A DNA stretch of 64,000 nucleotides from Stenotrophomonas maltophilia (GCF_025642255.1 NZ_CP106759.1:3437501-3501500), one strand, 5' to 3'; counted from the first letter of the stretch, positions 1 to 8,708 are shown. Notes: generated by a model from the sequence alone, not told the origin. Numbers and translations are program-made.

Positions 1-1
1 G

Positions 2-478
2 GGCGACTTCCGCGCGGCGATGGACCTGCTCAGCGCGCTGCGCCTGTGCGCCAATGTGCCCGGCCAGTACGCCATCGAAGCCGCGGTGAACGGGCCCGAC
101 ACCATTTCGGCACTGTGTGCCCCGGGCGGGCGCCTGTACGAAACCCGCCGCGCGGTGATCGAAGCATGCGAGGCCAGCGAGCATCTGTCGCTGGTGGCCC
201 CCGCCGGCGCGCTGTACGCCTTCCCGGCGGTGGTCGGCGCTGCCGCCAAGGGCTTCGACGATCACACCTTCGCCCTGGACCTGATGGACAACGAGGGCGT
301 GCTGGTGGTGCCAGGTTCCAGCTTCAACGTGCCCTACCGCAACCACTTCCGCGTAACCCTGCTGCCGGAGGCCTCGGTGATGCGCGATGTGTTCGCCCGC
401 ATCGACCGCGTGCTGGCCCGCCGCGCCGAGGATGCAACCAAGGTCGTACCGATCAAGCCACGCCGTTCGGTGGCCTGA
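2..478 (+). CDS. PLP-dependent aminotransferase, C-terminal part (5' truncated by window)
   Basis: Only the last ~158 residues are present; the reading frame is open from the first bases of the window and stops at 476-478. The visible part matches the small C-terminal domain of class I/II (fold type I) aminotransferases, with the segment RLYETRR, then LSLVAPAGALYAFP and the VVPGSSFN stretch that precedes the substrate-carboxylate-binding region. It resembles AlaA-type alanine/valine-pyruvate aminotransferases, but the lysine that holds PLP lies outside the window, so the substrate cannot be assigned. The next gene starts three bases after its stop, and a methyltransferase follows closely, which suggests one transcript. 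Confidence 0.8.
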   Translation, partial: GDFRAAMDLLSALRLCANVPGQYAIEAAVNGPDTISALCAPGGRLYETRRAVIEACEASEHLSLVAPAGALYAFPAVVGAAAKGFDDHTFALDLMDNEGVLVVPGSSFNVPYRNHFRVTLLPEASVMRDVFARIDRVLARRAEDATKVVPIKPRRSVA

Positions 479-481
479 GTC

Positions 482-1099
482 GTGGGCTTGTCCTATCTGG
501 CGCTGGGCGACTCCTACACCATCGGTGAGGCCGTCGCGGTCGAAGGCCGCTGGCCCCATCAGCTGGCCGCCGCGATGCGCGCACAGGGCGTCGCGCTGGC
601 CGATCCGCAGACCATCGCCACCACCGGCTGGACCACGGACGAGCTCGATGCCGGCATCGACGAGGCCGCCCCGCAGGGGCCGTTCGACTTCGTCAGCCTG
701 CTGATCGGGGTCAACAACCAGTACCGCGGCCGCCCGCTCGACGAATACCGCACGCAGTTCCAGGCCCTGCTGCAGCGCGCGATCGGTTTTGCCGGCGGCC
801 GTACCGATCGGGTGCTGGTGCTGTCGTTTCCCGATTGGGGCGTGACGCCGTTCGGCGCCAGCAGCGGCCGACACCGTGGCCGCATCGGCATCGAAACCGA
901 CGCGTTCAACGCGGCTGCGGAGCAGGTCTGCAGTGGCCTCGGCGTCGACTTCGTCGACATCACCGACATCAGCCGCGTCCACGGTCACGACCCGGCGATG
1001 ATCGCCGAAGACGGTCTGCACCCCTCCGCGCGCATGTATGCATTGTGGAGCGAGCGCGCCTTGCCGGTCGCCCTGCGCCGGCTCGGCGACGCGGGCTGA
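482..1099 (+). CDS. SGNH/GDSL-family hydrolase (esterase/lipase-like)
   Basis: A 205-residue protein with the SGNH hydrolase blocks in order. GDSYTIGE near the N-terminus carries the nucleophilic serine (block I). GVNNQYRG supplies the oxyanion-hole asparagine (block III). EDGLHPS near the C-terminus has the Asp-x-x-His pair (block V). There is no signal peptide, so it is probably cytoplasmic and acts on ester substrates that cannot be named from sequence. The start is a GTG just after the aminotransferase stop; the tight spacing favours translational coupling. Length is normal for a single-domain member. Confidence 0.85.
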   Translation: MGLSYLALGDSYTIGEAVAVEGRWPHQLAAAMRAQGVALADPQTIATTGWTTDELDAGIDEAAPQGPFDFVSLLIGVNNQYRGRPLDEYRTQFQALLQRAIGFAGGRTDRVLVLSFPDWGVTPFGASSGRHRGRIGIETDAFNAAAEQVCSGLGVDFVDITDISRVHGHDPAMIAEDGLHPSARMYALWSERALPVALRRLGDAG

Positions 1100-1103
1100 C
1101 CCG

Positions 1104-1820
1104 ATGGACGGCACGCCACGGAATGGCACGCCCCTGCCCTGCTCCCCGCTGACCTCCCCGCAGGCCCGCGCGATCGCCGAGGCGTTCCGACCTGCACAGG
1201 CCTGGGGCAGCCGCCGCGACTATTACTACACCCGCGGCAAGCTCGGCAGCGATCCGTTGTACGACGGCGTGCTGCAACAGCTGCCCGAGGATGGCCAGCC
1301 GGTGCTGGACCTGGGTTGCGGACTGGGCCTGTTCGCGCATGTGCTGCGCCAGCGCGGGCGCGGCCAGCCCTACCTCGGGGTGGACGTGGACGCCGCCAAG
1401 ATCGAGCGGGCGCGGCAAGCCGGTGAAGGCCTGCCGGCCGTGCGCTTCGAATGCCTGGATGTGCAGGCTGCGCTGCCGTCGCACGTCGGCCATGTACTGC
1501 TGCTGGACGTGGTGCAGTACCTGGATGCCGGACCGCAGCAGACGCTGCTGCGTGCCGCAAGCGCGCGGGTGTCCCCCGGAGGACGGCTGCTGCTGCGCAC
1601 GCCGCTGGCGACCGGTGATGGCCGGGACCGCACCACGCGGGTCGCGGACCGCCTTGCCTGGCTGGTGGGCTGGATGGGTACCCGCCCGCGGCACTATCCC
1701 CAGCCGAAGACCCTGCTGGCGACACTGAGCGAAGCGGGATTGCGCGTCGCCGCACCACGGCCGCTGCACGGGCGCACACCGTTCAACAGCTGGCTGGTGG
1801 TGGCCGAACGGCCTAGGTGA
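1104..1820 (+). CDS. class I SAM-dependent methyltransferase
   Basis: A 238-residue protein with a glycine-rich SAM-binding motif I (VLDLGCGLGLFAHVL, about residue 68 onward), an acidic motif II loop (LGVDVDAAKIE) and a following LLLDVVQYLD strand, all typical of the Rossmann methyltransferase fold. Substrate is unknown. I chose the ATG at 1104, four bases after the SGNH hydrolase stop, because the longer in-frame extension would overlap that gene by about 60 bases. It is the last gene of the aminotransferase-hydrolase-methyltransferase run and is followed by a SMAG repeat pair. Confidence 0.8.
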   Translation: MDGTPRNGTPLPCSPLTSPQARAIAEAFRPAQAWGSRRDYYYTRGKLGSDPLYDGVLQQLPEDGQPVLDLGCGLGLFAHVLRQRGRGQPYLGVDVDAAKIERARQAGEGLPAVRFECLDVQAALPSHVGHVLLLDVVQYLDAGPQQTLLRAASARVSPGGRLLLRTPLATGDGRDRTTRVADRLAWLVGWMGTRPRHYPQPKTLLATLSEAGLRVAAPRPLHGRTPFNSWLVVAERPR

Positions 1821-1824
1821 CGCC

Positions 1825-1890
1825 GCGCGTGGCCCGGCGCTACCGGATGCCTGCCCATTCCCCTGGTAGCGCCGGGCCGTGCCCGGCGGA
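1825..1890. repeat. SMAG (GTAG) palindromic repeat pair
   Basis: Two inverted units, a left one ending GGCCCGGCGCTAC and a right one starting GGTAGCGCCGGGCC, are separated by about 20 bases, the usual arrangement of a SMAG dimer. It lies between the convergent ends of the methyltransferase and deacetylase genes, where such elements can stabilise or end transcripts. The core GCCGTGC varies by one base from the common GCCATGC. Confidence 0.8.
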
Positions 1891-1909
1891 TTCCGTGCGT
1901 GCCGCTGCG

Positions 1910-2704
1910 CTATACCGAAGGCAGCGTTGCCTTCAATCCACGCTGATCCAGTGCCTGCAGCACGCGTTCGATGATTACCAGGTTGTGGCCATGGGCGGCC
2001 CCCTCATGCAGCAGCACGATGGCGCCCGGGCGAAGATCCGGCAGCAGGCGCTCCAGCACGCGCTCGGGCGTACAGCCGACACCATCGAAGCCGCGGGCGC
2101 TCCATCCCACCCGCACCAGGCCCAGGCGGCGCAGCACCGGGCCCACGAACGGATTGGTCATGCCCACCACCGACCGGTACCAGCGCACCGGCGTGCCCGA
2201 CAATGCCTGCAGCGCATGCTGGCAGCCTTCGATCTCCGCACGCATCGCCTTCGGTCCCAGTCGCCAGAAGCGCGCCTGCGGATGGCTGAAGCTGTGGTTG
2301 CCCAGATCGTGCCCGCGGCGCAGGATCTCGGCCACCAGCGCCGGCTGGGCCAGGGCCCGCTCGCCGACCAGGAAGAATGTCGCCCGCGCCTGATGCCGAT
2401 CCAGCAGATCAAGCACGGCCAGCGTGTCCGCACCGGGACCGTCATCGATGGTCAGCCAGACCGCGTCGTCCGCCTGCGCCAGGCGGCTCAGCACCGGCGT
2501 GTAGAAGCGGCTGTTGGGCAGGAACACCGGCACGATGAACAGCGCGTGGCTGGCCACCATCAGCGGCAGACCCCAGTGCCATCCCGCCAGCACCCAAGCC
2601 AGGATCACCCCCAACTGCGACGCCACCAGCCAGGGCAGCCAGCGCCATGGCCGGGGCGGAATGCGATGCAATGTTCCTGCGCTGCTCATACCCCATGATG
2701 CCAT
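1910..2704 (-). CDS. polysaccharide deacetylase family protein (NodB domain), membrane anchored
   Basis: About 264 residues. Two hydrophobic segments (roughly residues 20-40 and 44-62) precede a NodB homology domain. Visible motifs are TIDDGPG (motif 1, catalytic base and metal Asp), GNHSFSHP (motif 2, the H-x-x-x-H metal ligands), a WYRSVVGMTNP segment in place of motif 3, and LLHEG near the C-terminus in place of the usual LxH motif. The family removes N- or O-acetyl groups from GlcNAc-type polymers; the polymer here is unknown. An alternative ATG at 2689 would shorten it by five residues. The gene diverges from the glutaredoxin fusion, with only 45 bases between starts. Confidence 0.8.
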   Translation of the reverse strand: MASWGMSSAGTLHRIPPRPWRWLPWLVASQLGVILAWVLAGWHWGLPLMVASHALFIVPVFLPNSRFYTPVLSRLAQADDAVWLTIDDGPGADTLAVLDLLDRHQARATFFLVGERALAQPALVAEILRRGHDLGNHSFSHPQARFWRLGPKAMRAEIEGCQHALQALSGTPVRWYRSVVGMTNPFVGPVLRRLGLVRVGWSARGFDGVGCTPERVLERLLPDLRPGAIVLLHEGAAHGHNLVIIERVLQALDQRGLKATLPSV

Positions 2705-2749
2705 GAGGGGTAGAATCGAAGATTCGAATTACTGGACCCCCGACTTCCC

Positions 2750-3676
2750 ATGTCTCTCGATCCTGCCCTGCGTTCGCGCATCGAATCCCTCCTCAACGCC
2801 AACCGCGTCGTGCTGTTCATGAAGGGCCAGCCGTCGATGCCGCAGTGCGGCTTCTCGGCCAAGGCCGTGGGCGCGCTGCAGGACCTGGGCGTCGAGTTCG
2901 CTCACGTCAACGTGCTGGCCGACCAGGAAATCCGTGAAGGCATCAAGGCCTACGGCGACTGGCCGACCATCCCGCAGCTGTACATCGACGGCGAACTGGT
3001 CGGTGGCAGCGACATCGTGCTGCAGATGGCCGCCAGCGGCGAACTGAGCAGCGTGCTGGGCCTGCCCGCGCCGGACCGCACCCCGCCGCGCATCACCGTC
3101 ACCCCGGCCGCGGTGGAGATGCTCAAGGGCGCGCTGGCCGACGCCCCGGGCGCCGCCCTGCAGCTGAGCATCGATGCAGGCTTCCAGCCCAACTTCCAGC
3201 TCGCTCCGCATGACGAGGCTGCGATCGCCGCCGAATCCAATGGACTGCGCGTGCAGTTCGACCTGGCCAGCGCGCGCCGTGCCGAAGGCATCACCATCGA
3301 CTGGGTGGACGACATCCGCGGCAAGGGCCTGGCCATCGACAACCCGAATGCGCCCAAGCCGGTGCAGGAAATCAGCGTGCGCGACGCCGACGACCTGGTG
3401 CGCGCCGGCAACGCGATCCTGGTGGACGTACGCCCGGCTGACGAGCGCGCCATCGCCGCCGTCGGCGTGCCGTTCAAGGTGTTCGACGGCAACGGCCGCG
3501 CCGAGCTGGAAGCACTGCCGAAGGACACCGCACTGGCCTTCCTGTGCCACCACGGTGGTCGCAGTGCGCAGGCTGCCGAGCAGTTCCGCGCGCTTGGCTT
3601 CACCAAGGTCTTCAACATCACCGGCGGCATCAACGCCTGGTCCGAAGAGGTGGACAACGGCGTGCCGAAGTACTGA
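2750..3676 (+). CDS. monothiol glutaredoxin - A-type-carrier-like - rhodanese fusion protein
   Basis: A 308-residue three-domain protein. Residues 1-108 are a Grx4/GrxD-type monothiol glutaredoxin with the CGFS site at 33-36, the WPTIPQLYI cis-Pro segment and GGSDI. Residues ~113-200 resemble HesB/IscA iron-sulphur carrier proteins (ITVTPAAVEMLK start, GLAIDNPNAP end) but contain no cysteine. Residues ~207-305 are a rhodanese domain with a CHHGGRS active loop, catalytic Cys266. The only cysteines in the protein are Cys33 and Cys266. CGFS glutaredoxins bind [2Fe-2S] clusters with glutathione; the rhodanese may handle sulphane sulphur. A role in iron-sulphur or sulphur trafficking is inferred. 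A strong terminator follows. Confidence 0.9.
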   Translation: MSLDPALRSRIESLLNANRVVLFMKGQPSMPQCGFSAKAVGALQDLGVEFAHVNVLADQEIREGIKAYGDWPTIPQLYIDGELVGGSDIVLQMAASGELSSVLGLPAPDRTPPRITVTPAAVEMLKGALADAPGAALQLSIDAGFQPNFQLAPHDEAAIAAESNGLRVQFDLASARRAEGITIDWVDDIRGKGLAIDNPNAPKPVQEISVRDADDLVRAGNAILVDVRPADERAIAAVGVPFKVFDGNGRAELEALPKDTALAFLCHHGGRSAQAAEQFRALGFTKVFNITGGINAWSEEVDNGVPKY

Positions 3677-3695
3677 TCGGCTGCAGCGCGGAACA

Positions 3696-3725
3696 GGAAA
3701 ACGCCGGCGCACGCCGGCGTTTTCC
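3696..3725 (+). terminator. Rho-independent terminator after the glutaredoxin fusion
   Basis: A perfect inverted repeat with 14-base arms (GGAAAACGCCGGCG and its complement) and a two-base loop, with A and T tracts at the stem base. It lies 20 bases after the stop at 3676. The flanking A/T tracts allow it to work in both directions, so it may also end the minus-strand DUF924 transcript. Confidence 0.85.
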
Positions 3726-3763
3726 GTTTCCTGCCTGTCCCGCGCGTGGCCGGCCCCGCCCGG

Positions 3764-4303
3764 TCAGCCGGCAAACCCGCCTTCGGCCAGGTAGTCCAGT
3801 TCCTCCGGCGTGGGAATGCGGCCCAGCACGGCGTTGCGGTGCGGGAAGCGGCCAAAACGGCGGATGATGTCGCGATGCAGGTCGGCGTACTGCAGGTATT
3901 CCTTGTCACCCAGCACGTCGAACATGGCCACCGAACGGTCCTGGTCCAGCGGATCCTCGGAATGCTCGAACGGCAGGTAGATGAAGGCCCGCAGCTTCGG
4001 AACCAGCTGCAGGTCCAAGCCTTCCTCGATGGCACGCATGGCGTAGTGCCGGGCCAGCCCATCGGTGGCGTAGGAGTGGGCGGTGCCACGGAAGCAGTTG
4101 CGCGGGAACTGGTCCAACAGCAGCATCAGGGCCAGCGCACCCTCGGCGCTGCCCAGCCAGTGTTCGCGCGCACGCGCGGCCGCAGCGAAATGCTCATCGA
4201 GGAACAATCGGCGGAACTGCGCGTCGAACGCATCGTCGCGGGCGAACCACTTCGCAGGGCCCGCCTCCTTCCAGAATTCCACCACCTGCGCGGCAACGTC
4301 CAT
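3764..4303 (-). CDS. DUF924 family protein
   Basis: A 179-residue protein recognisable as DUF924 (YmcB/tetratricopeptide-like alpha-helical family): it begins with the VVEFWKEAGPAKWF pattern and contains LLLDQFPRNCFRGT and the FIYLPFEHSED segment that define the family. The biochemical role is unknown. It has no signal peptide and no membrane segments. It is followed on the same strand, upstream at 4347, by the AMP nucleosidase gene, 43 bases away, so the two may share a transcript. Confidence 0.85.
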   Translation of the reverse strand: MDVAAQVVEFWKEAGPAKWFARDDAFDAQFRRLFLDEHFAAAARAREHWLGSAEGALALMLLLDQFPRNCFRGTAHSYATDGLARHYAMRAIEEGLDLQLVPKLRAFIYLPFEHSEDPLDQDRSVAMFDVLGDKEYLQYADLHRDIIRRFGRFPHRNAVLGRIPTPEELDYLAEGGFAG

Positions 4304-4346
4304 TACCTACTCCCGGGCCCGGACGTCCCGCGCCCGGCCCTCATCA

Positions 4347-5123
4347 TCATTCGTCGAAGCGCAGATGGCGGACCGACTTGCCGTTGCGCCGGATAAGCTT
4401 AAGCGCCTCGATGCCGATCTGGATATGGTTTTCCACGAACTGGGAGCTGACCTTGGCATCGGAGGCTTCGGTCTTGACCCCGTCGGGAATCATCGGCTGG
4501 TCCGAAACCAGCAGCAGGGCGCCGCTGGGGATGTGGTTGGCGAAGCCGGCGGCGAACACCGTGGCCGTTTCCATGTCGATGGCCATGCAGCGCATCGCGC
4601 GCAGCCGTTCCTTGAATGCCTCGTCGTGTTCCCAGACCCGCCGGTTGGTGGTGTAGACGGTACCGGTCCAGTAGTCGTGCCCCAGATCGCGGATCATGGT
4701 CGAGACCGCGCGCTGCAGGGCGAAGGCCGGCAGTGCCGGTACTTCCGGTGGCAGATAGTCGCCCGAAGTGCCTTCACCACGGATCGCGGCGATCGGCAGC
4801 ACCAGGTCGCCCAGCTGGTTCTTGCGCTTCAGGCCCCCGCACTTGCCCAGGAACAATACCGCCTTGGGCATCACCGCCGACAGCAGGTCCATGATGATCG
4901 CGGCATTGGGGCTGCCCATGCCGAAGTTGATCATCGTGATGCCATCGCTGGTGGCGCTGGCCATGGGCCGGTCCAGGCCGACGATGGGCGCACCGGTCAG
5001 TTCGGAGAAGGTGTGCAGGTAGCCGCCGAAGTTGGTCAGCAGGACGTGCGGGCCGAACTGGTCCAGGGGCACGCCGGTATAGCGCGGCAGCCAGTTGTCG
5101 ACGATTTCCTGCTTGCTCTTCAT
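4347..5123 (-). CDS. amn: AMP nucleosidase, short form
   Basis: A 258-residue member of the nucleoside phosphorylase/uridine phosphorylase superfamily that matches the catalytic C-terminal domain of AMP nucleosidase (AMP + H2O to adenine + ribose-5-phosphate). Visible: INFGMGSPNAA phosphate/ribose loop, FLGKCGGL, the MAIDMETATVFAAG segment with the ribose-contacting Met-Glu, and LLVSDQPM with the purine-recognising Asp. The E. coli enzyme is about 480 residues with an extra N-terminal regulatory domain; that domain is missing here, as in other short bacterial forms. I chose the ATG at 5123 since the upstream extension to 5225 has no family similarity. Confidence 0.85.
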   Translation of the reverse strand: MKSKQEIVDNWLPRYTGVPLDQFGPHVLLTNFGGYLHTFSELTGAPIVGLDRPMASATSDGITMINFGMGSPNAAIIMDLLSAVMPKAVLFLGKCGGLKRKNQLGDLVLPIAAIRGEGTSGDYLPPEVPALPAFALQRAVSTMIRDLGHDYWTGTVYTTNRRVWEHDEAFKERLRAMRCMAIDMETATVFAAGFANHIPSGALLLVSDQPMIPDGVKTEASDAKVSSQFVENHIQIGIEALKLIRRNGKSVRHLRFDE

Positions 5124-5274
5124 GCTCGGTCCGGAACGGCGGGGACCGGCTATTTTCGGCCAGTGGGGCGACGCCGTCGAGGCACGCGGTCGCACCCTGT
5201 GAAGAAGGTCACTTGGCAAGCCCACCGCTGCCCGGCTAGCGTCAGCGGTTGCTTACGTAGCCGAGGGGATCTGC

Positions 5275-6684
5275 ATGACGTCGACGTTGTTGCGCGCCGG
5301 GCTGGGGCTGGCGCTGGTTACGCTGGCCGCCGCGCCAGCACTGGGCGCCTCGCGCTTCATGGCCGATCCTTACCCCAGCACCTATCGGGCGCAGCCCGAC
5401 GCGCCGGTGCTGATCCACAACGCAACGGTGCTGACCGGCACCGGCCAGCGCCTGGACAATGCCGACGTGCTGCTGCGTGAGGGCCGCATCGTTGCTGTCG
5501 GCCAGCAGCTGCAGGCCGAGGCCGATGTCACCCGCATCGACGCGCAGGGCAAGTGGGTCACCCCCGGGCTGATCGACGTGCACTCGCACCTGGGTGTATA
5601 TCCAAGCCCGGGGGTCGGCGCGCACAGCGATGGCAACGAGATGACCGCACCGGTCACGGCCAATGTCTGGGCGGAGCACTCGGTGTGGCCGCAGGATCCC
5701 GGCTTCGCTGCCGCCCTGGCCGGCGGCGTGACCAGCATGCAGGTGCTGCCCGGCTCGGCCAACCTGGTCGGTGGCCGCGGCGTGACCCTGAAGAATGTTC
5801 CGGCCATCACCTACCAGGCGATGAAGTTTCCCGGCGCGCCGTGGGGCCTGAAGATGGCCTGCGGCGAGAACCCCAAACGCGTCTATGGCGAAGGCAAGGG
5901 TGTGACGCCTGCTACCCGGATGGGCAACGTCGCCGGCTACCGCGCAGCCTTCATCGATGCCGCCGACTACATCACCAAGAACACGCCCAAGGCAGCCAAG
6001 CGCAAGCGCTGGTTCGGCAGCGACAAAGGTGACAGCGCGGGCGATGCCGGTGGCAAGCGCGATCTCAAGCTGGACACCCTGGCCGGCGCGATCCAGGGCG
6101 ACATCCGCGTGCACATCCACTGCTACCGTGCCGACGAAATGGCCACCATGCTCGACCTGGCCAAGGAATTCGGTTTCAAGGTGGCAGCGTTCCACCATGG
6201 CGTGGAGGCCTACAAGCTGGCCGACCGGCTGGCGGGGGACGGCGTCTGCGGTGCACTGTGGGCCGACTGGTGGGGCTTCAAGATGGAAGCCTTCGATGGC
6301 ATCCCCGAGAACATCGCGCTGGTGGACCGGGCGAAGAACAGCTGCGCCATCGTCCATTCCGATTCGCCCGAAGGCATCCAGCGCCTGAACCAGGAGGCCG
6401 CAAAGGTCATGGCCGCCGCGCGCCGCGCACGCATGGCCCCGATCACTCCTGAACATGCGATCACCTGGATGACCGCCAATGCCGCCAAGGCGCTGGGCAT
6501 CGAGCGCCAGACCGGCACGCTGGAGCCCGGCAAGATGGCCGACGTGGTGGTGTGGAACGGCAATCCCTTCAGCTCCTACGCATTGGCCGAGCAGGTCTAT
6601 GTCGATGGCCGCCGCCTGTACGACCGCAGTGCGTTGCCGGCAACGCCGCAGTCGGACTTCCAGCTCGGGCAGGAGGTGCACTGA
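5275..6684 (+). CDS. secreted amidohydrolase (metal-dependent, imidazolonepropionase-like)
   Basis: A 469-residue protein with a cleavable signal peptide (residues 1-25, ending ALGA). The amidohydrolase fold is clear: an N-terminal beta-sandwich strand (VLIHNATVLTGTG), PGLIDVHSHLG with the metal-binding HSH at 103-105, HIHCYRADEM, FHHGVEAYK and IVHSDSPEG supplying further His/Asp ligands, and the LGIERQTGTLEPGKMADVVVWNG C-terminal signature. The substrate is unknown; relatives include dipeptidases and other periplasmic cyclic-amide hydrolases. The next gene overlaps it by ATGA and encodes a related protein, so the two probably work together. Confidence 0.85.
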   Translation: MTSTLLRAGLGLALVTLAAAPALGASRFMADPYPSTYRAQPDAPVLIHNATVLTGTGQRLDNADVLLREGRIVAVGQQLQAEADVTRIDAQGKWVTPGLIDVHSHLGVYPSPGVGAHSDGNEMTAPVTANVWAEHSVWPQDPGFAAALAGGVTSMQVLPGSANLVGGRGVTLKNVPAITYQAMKFPGAPWGLKMACGENPKRVYGEGKGVTPATRMGNVAGYRAAFIDAADYITKNTPKAAKRKRWFGSDKGDSAGDAGGKRDLKLDTLAGAIQGDIRVHIHCYRADEMATMLDLAKEFGFKVAAFHHGVEAYKLADRLAGDGVCGALWADWWGFKMEAFDGIPENIALVDRAKNSCAIVHSDSPEGIQRLNQEAAKVMAAARRARMAPITPEHAITWMTANAAKALGIERQTGTLEPGKMADVVVWNGNPFSSYALAEQVYVDGRRLYDRSALPATPQSDFQLGQEVH

Positions 6685-7964
6685 TGGCCGGTTCCATGCA
6701 GATCGCAAGGTCTTCCAGCCGCAACCGGGCATGGCTCGGCGCTGCGATCATGGTGCTGGCAGGCATCACCGGCGCGGCATCGGCACAGGATCTGCTGGTG
6801 CGCGGCGCAACGGTTCACACCGCCAGCGCACGCGGCAGCCTGCAGCACGCCGATGTGCTGGTGCAGGGCGGCATCATCCGTGCCGTGGGTACGGGCCTGG
6901 CCGCACCGGCCGGCACGACCGTGGTTGAAGCCGATGGCCGCCCGCTCACGCCCGCGCTGTTCGGTGGCATCGCCGAGATCGGCATCGAGGAAGTCTCGGG
7001 AGAAGCGAGTACGGTCGACAGCAGCCTGAAGATCGGCGAGCAACCGCTGCGCCCGGAGTTCGACGTGACCCTGGCCTACAACCCCGCGTCGGTGCTCATT
7101 CCGGTGGCGCGACTGGAGGGCATCGGCTTCACCGCGCTGGGCGCCGTCACCGGCGGTGGCTTCGTGGCGGGCCAGGGTGGGGTGATGCGGCTCGATGGCA
7201 GCGCCGACCCGCTGGGTCCACGTGCGCTGTTCCTGCGGCTGGGCGCCGCAGCGTCGGAACTGACCGGTCATTCGCGTGCAGCACAGTGGATGCTGCTGCA
7301 GCAGATGGTGGATGAAGCGCGCGGCCAGGTCGCCGCCGATTCTCCGCACGCCGTGCTGACACCGGCCGGTCGCCGCACACTGTCGCGCTATCTGGCCGGC
7401 CAGGGCCGCATCGTGGTTGAAATCGATCGCGCTGCCGATATCCGCCAGCTGCTGCGCTGGGCTGCACGCGAAAAGGTGAAGATCGCCCTGTCTGGAGCCA
7501 GCGAAGCCTGGCAGCTGGCGCCGGAGCTGGCTGCGGCCGGCGTGCCGGTGTTCGTCGACGTGCTGGCCAACCTGCCGGCCAGCTTCGACCAGATCGGCGC
7601 CACCCTGGAAAACGCGGCACGACTGCAGCGTGCGGGCGTGCCCGTCAGCTTCGTGCAACGTGGCGATGCCTCGCACAACGCACGCAAGATCCGCCAGCTC
7701 GCAGGCAATGCGGTAGCCCATGGCCTGCCCTGGGCCGACGGGCTGGCAGGCCTGACCCGGGTTCCCGCACAGGCGTTCGGGGTGGCCGACCAGATCGGCA
7801 GCATCGAGCCCGGCAAGCGCGCCGACCTGGTGCTGTGGGAAGGCGACCCGCTGGATGTGGCGCACTATGCCGAACAGGTCTGGATGGGCGGGCGGCCGAT
7901 GCCGATGCGCTCGCGCCAGACCGACCTGCGCGACCGCTATCTGCAGCGCAACGCGCAGCCCTGA
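6684..7964 (+). CDS. secreted amidohydrolase-like protein lacking the HxH metal site
   Basis: A 426-residue paralogue of the preceding gene. It has a signal peptide (cleavage likely after ASA), the same N-terminal sandwich (LLVRGATVHTASARG) and the same closing signature (GSIEPGKRADLVLWEGDPLDV). At the place of the PGLID-H-x-H motif it reads TPALFGGIAEIG, so the first two metal ligands are absent; the barrel also lacks the internal His pairs seen in its neighbour. It may be a catalytically inactive partner or have a changed chemistry. The ATG overlaps the stop of the upstream gene (ATGA), a sign of translational coupling and fixed stoichiometry. Confidence 0.8.
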   Translation: MAGSMQIARSSSRNRAWLGAAIMVLAGITGAASAQDLLVRGATVHTASARGSLQHADVLVQGGIIRAVGTGLAAPAGTTVVEADGRPLTPALFGGIAEIGIEEVSGEASTVDSSLKIGEQPLRPEFDVTLAYNPASVLIPVARLEGIGFTALGAVTGGGFVAGQGGVMRLDGSADPLGPRALFLRLGAAASELTGHSRAAQWMLLQQMVDEARGQVAADSPHAVLTPAGRRTLSRYLAGQGRIVVEIDRAADIRQLLRWAAREKVKIALSGASEAWQLAPELAAAGVPVFVDVLANLPASFDQIGATLENAARLQRAGVPVSFVQRGDASHNARKIRQLAGNAVAHGLPWADGLAGLTRVPAQAFGVADQIGSIEPGKRADLVLWEGDPLDVAHYAEQVWMGGRPMPMRSRQTDLRDRYLQRNAQP

Positions 7965-7981
7965 CCGACGAGGAAAGCCCC

Positions 7982-8614
7982 ATGGCCCCGCTGCACTGGT
8001 ACTTCGATTTCGTCTCGCCCTACTCCTACCTGCATTGGCAGAAGGTCAAGCAACTGCCCCAGTTCGCACAGGTACAGCCGGTGCCGATCGCCTTCGGGGC
8101 GGTGCTGCAGCAGCTTGGCAATCTCGGCCCGGCCGAGATCCCGGCCAAGCGGCGCTTCATCTACCGCCAGTTGCTCTGGAACGCGCAGGCGGAAGGCGTG
8201 ACGCTGCGCTTCCCGCCTGCCCACCCGTTCAACCCGCTGGCCGCTCTGCGGCTGTGCCTGGCCGCAGGCGGCGGCGCGCAGGCCGTGGACGTGCTGTTCG
8301 ACTGGATCTGGCGCGAGGGCAACGCCGCCGACAGCGCCGAGGCGCTGCGCGAACCCGGCGCGCGGCTGGGCATCGCGGATGTGGCGGCCGCCACGGCAAC
8401 CGCAGAGGTCAAGGAGCAGCTGCGGCGCAACACCGAGGCTGCGCTCGCGGCCGGCGTGTTCGGCGTACCGACCTTGGCCATCGGCGACGAGCTGTTCTGG
8501 GGCAATGACGCGCACCCGCTGATGGCCGCTGTGCTGGCCGATCCGGACCTGCTGAAGCAGCCGGAATGGCAGCGGGTGGAGGCCCTGCCGATCGCGGTAC
8601 AGCGCAGACGCTGA
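7982..8614 (+). CDS. 2-hydroxychromene-2-carboxylate isomerase family (kappa-class GST/DsbA-like)
   Basis: A 210-residue thioredoxin-fold protein of the HCCA isomerase/kappa glutathione transferase family: it starts YFDFVSPYSYLHW, where the serine is the glutathione-contacting residue, and ends with the FGVPTLAIGDELFWGND cis-Pro segment. There are no CxxC cysteines. NahD of naphthalene degradation is the named relative, but no aromatic-degradation genes lie nearby, so a general glutathione-dependent isomerase role is more likely. The ATG at 7982 is preceded by GAGGAAAG and lies 17 bases after the amidohydrolase-like gene. Confidence 0.85.
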   Translation: MAPLHWYFDFVSPYSYLHWQKVKQLPQFAQVQPVPIAFGAVLQQLGNLGPAEIPAKRRFIYRQLLWNAQAEGVTLRFPPAHPFNPLAALRLCLAAGGGAQAVDVLFDWIWREGNAADSAEALREPGARLGIADVAAATATAEVKEQLRRNTEAALAAGVFGVPTLAIGDELFWGNDAHPLMAAVLADPDLLKQPEWQRVEALPIAVQRRR

Positions 8615-8708
8615 ACAGGGCGCCTGCGCTTCCCTCGCGCGCGGGCTCCCGTTTTGAGATATTTTTCACACTTCCGAACCAACAACCGCCCTGGAGGGGG
8701 AGCCGCGG

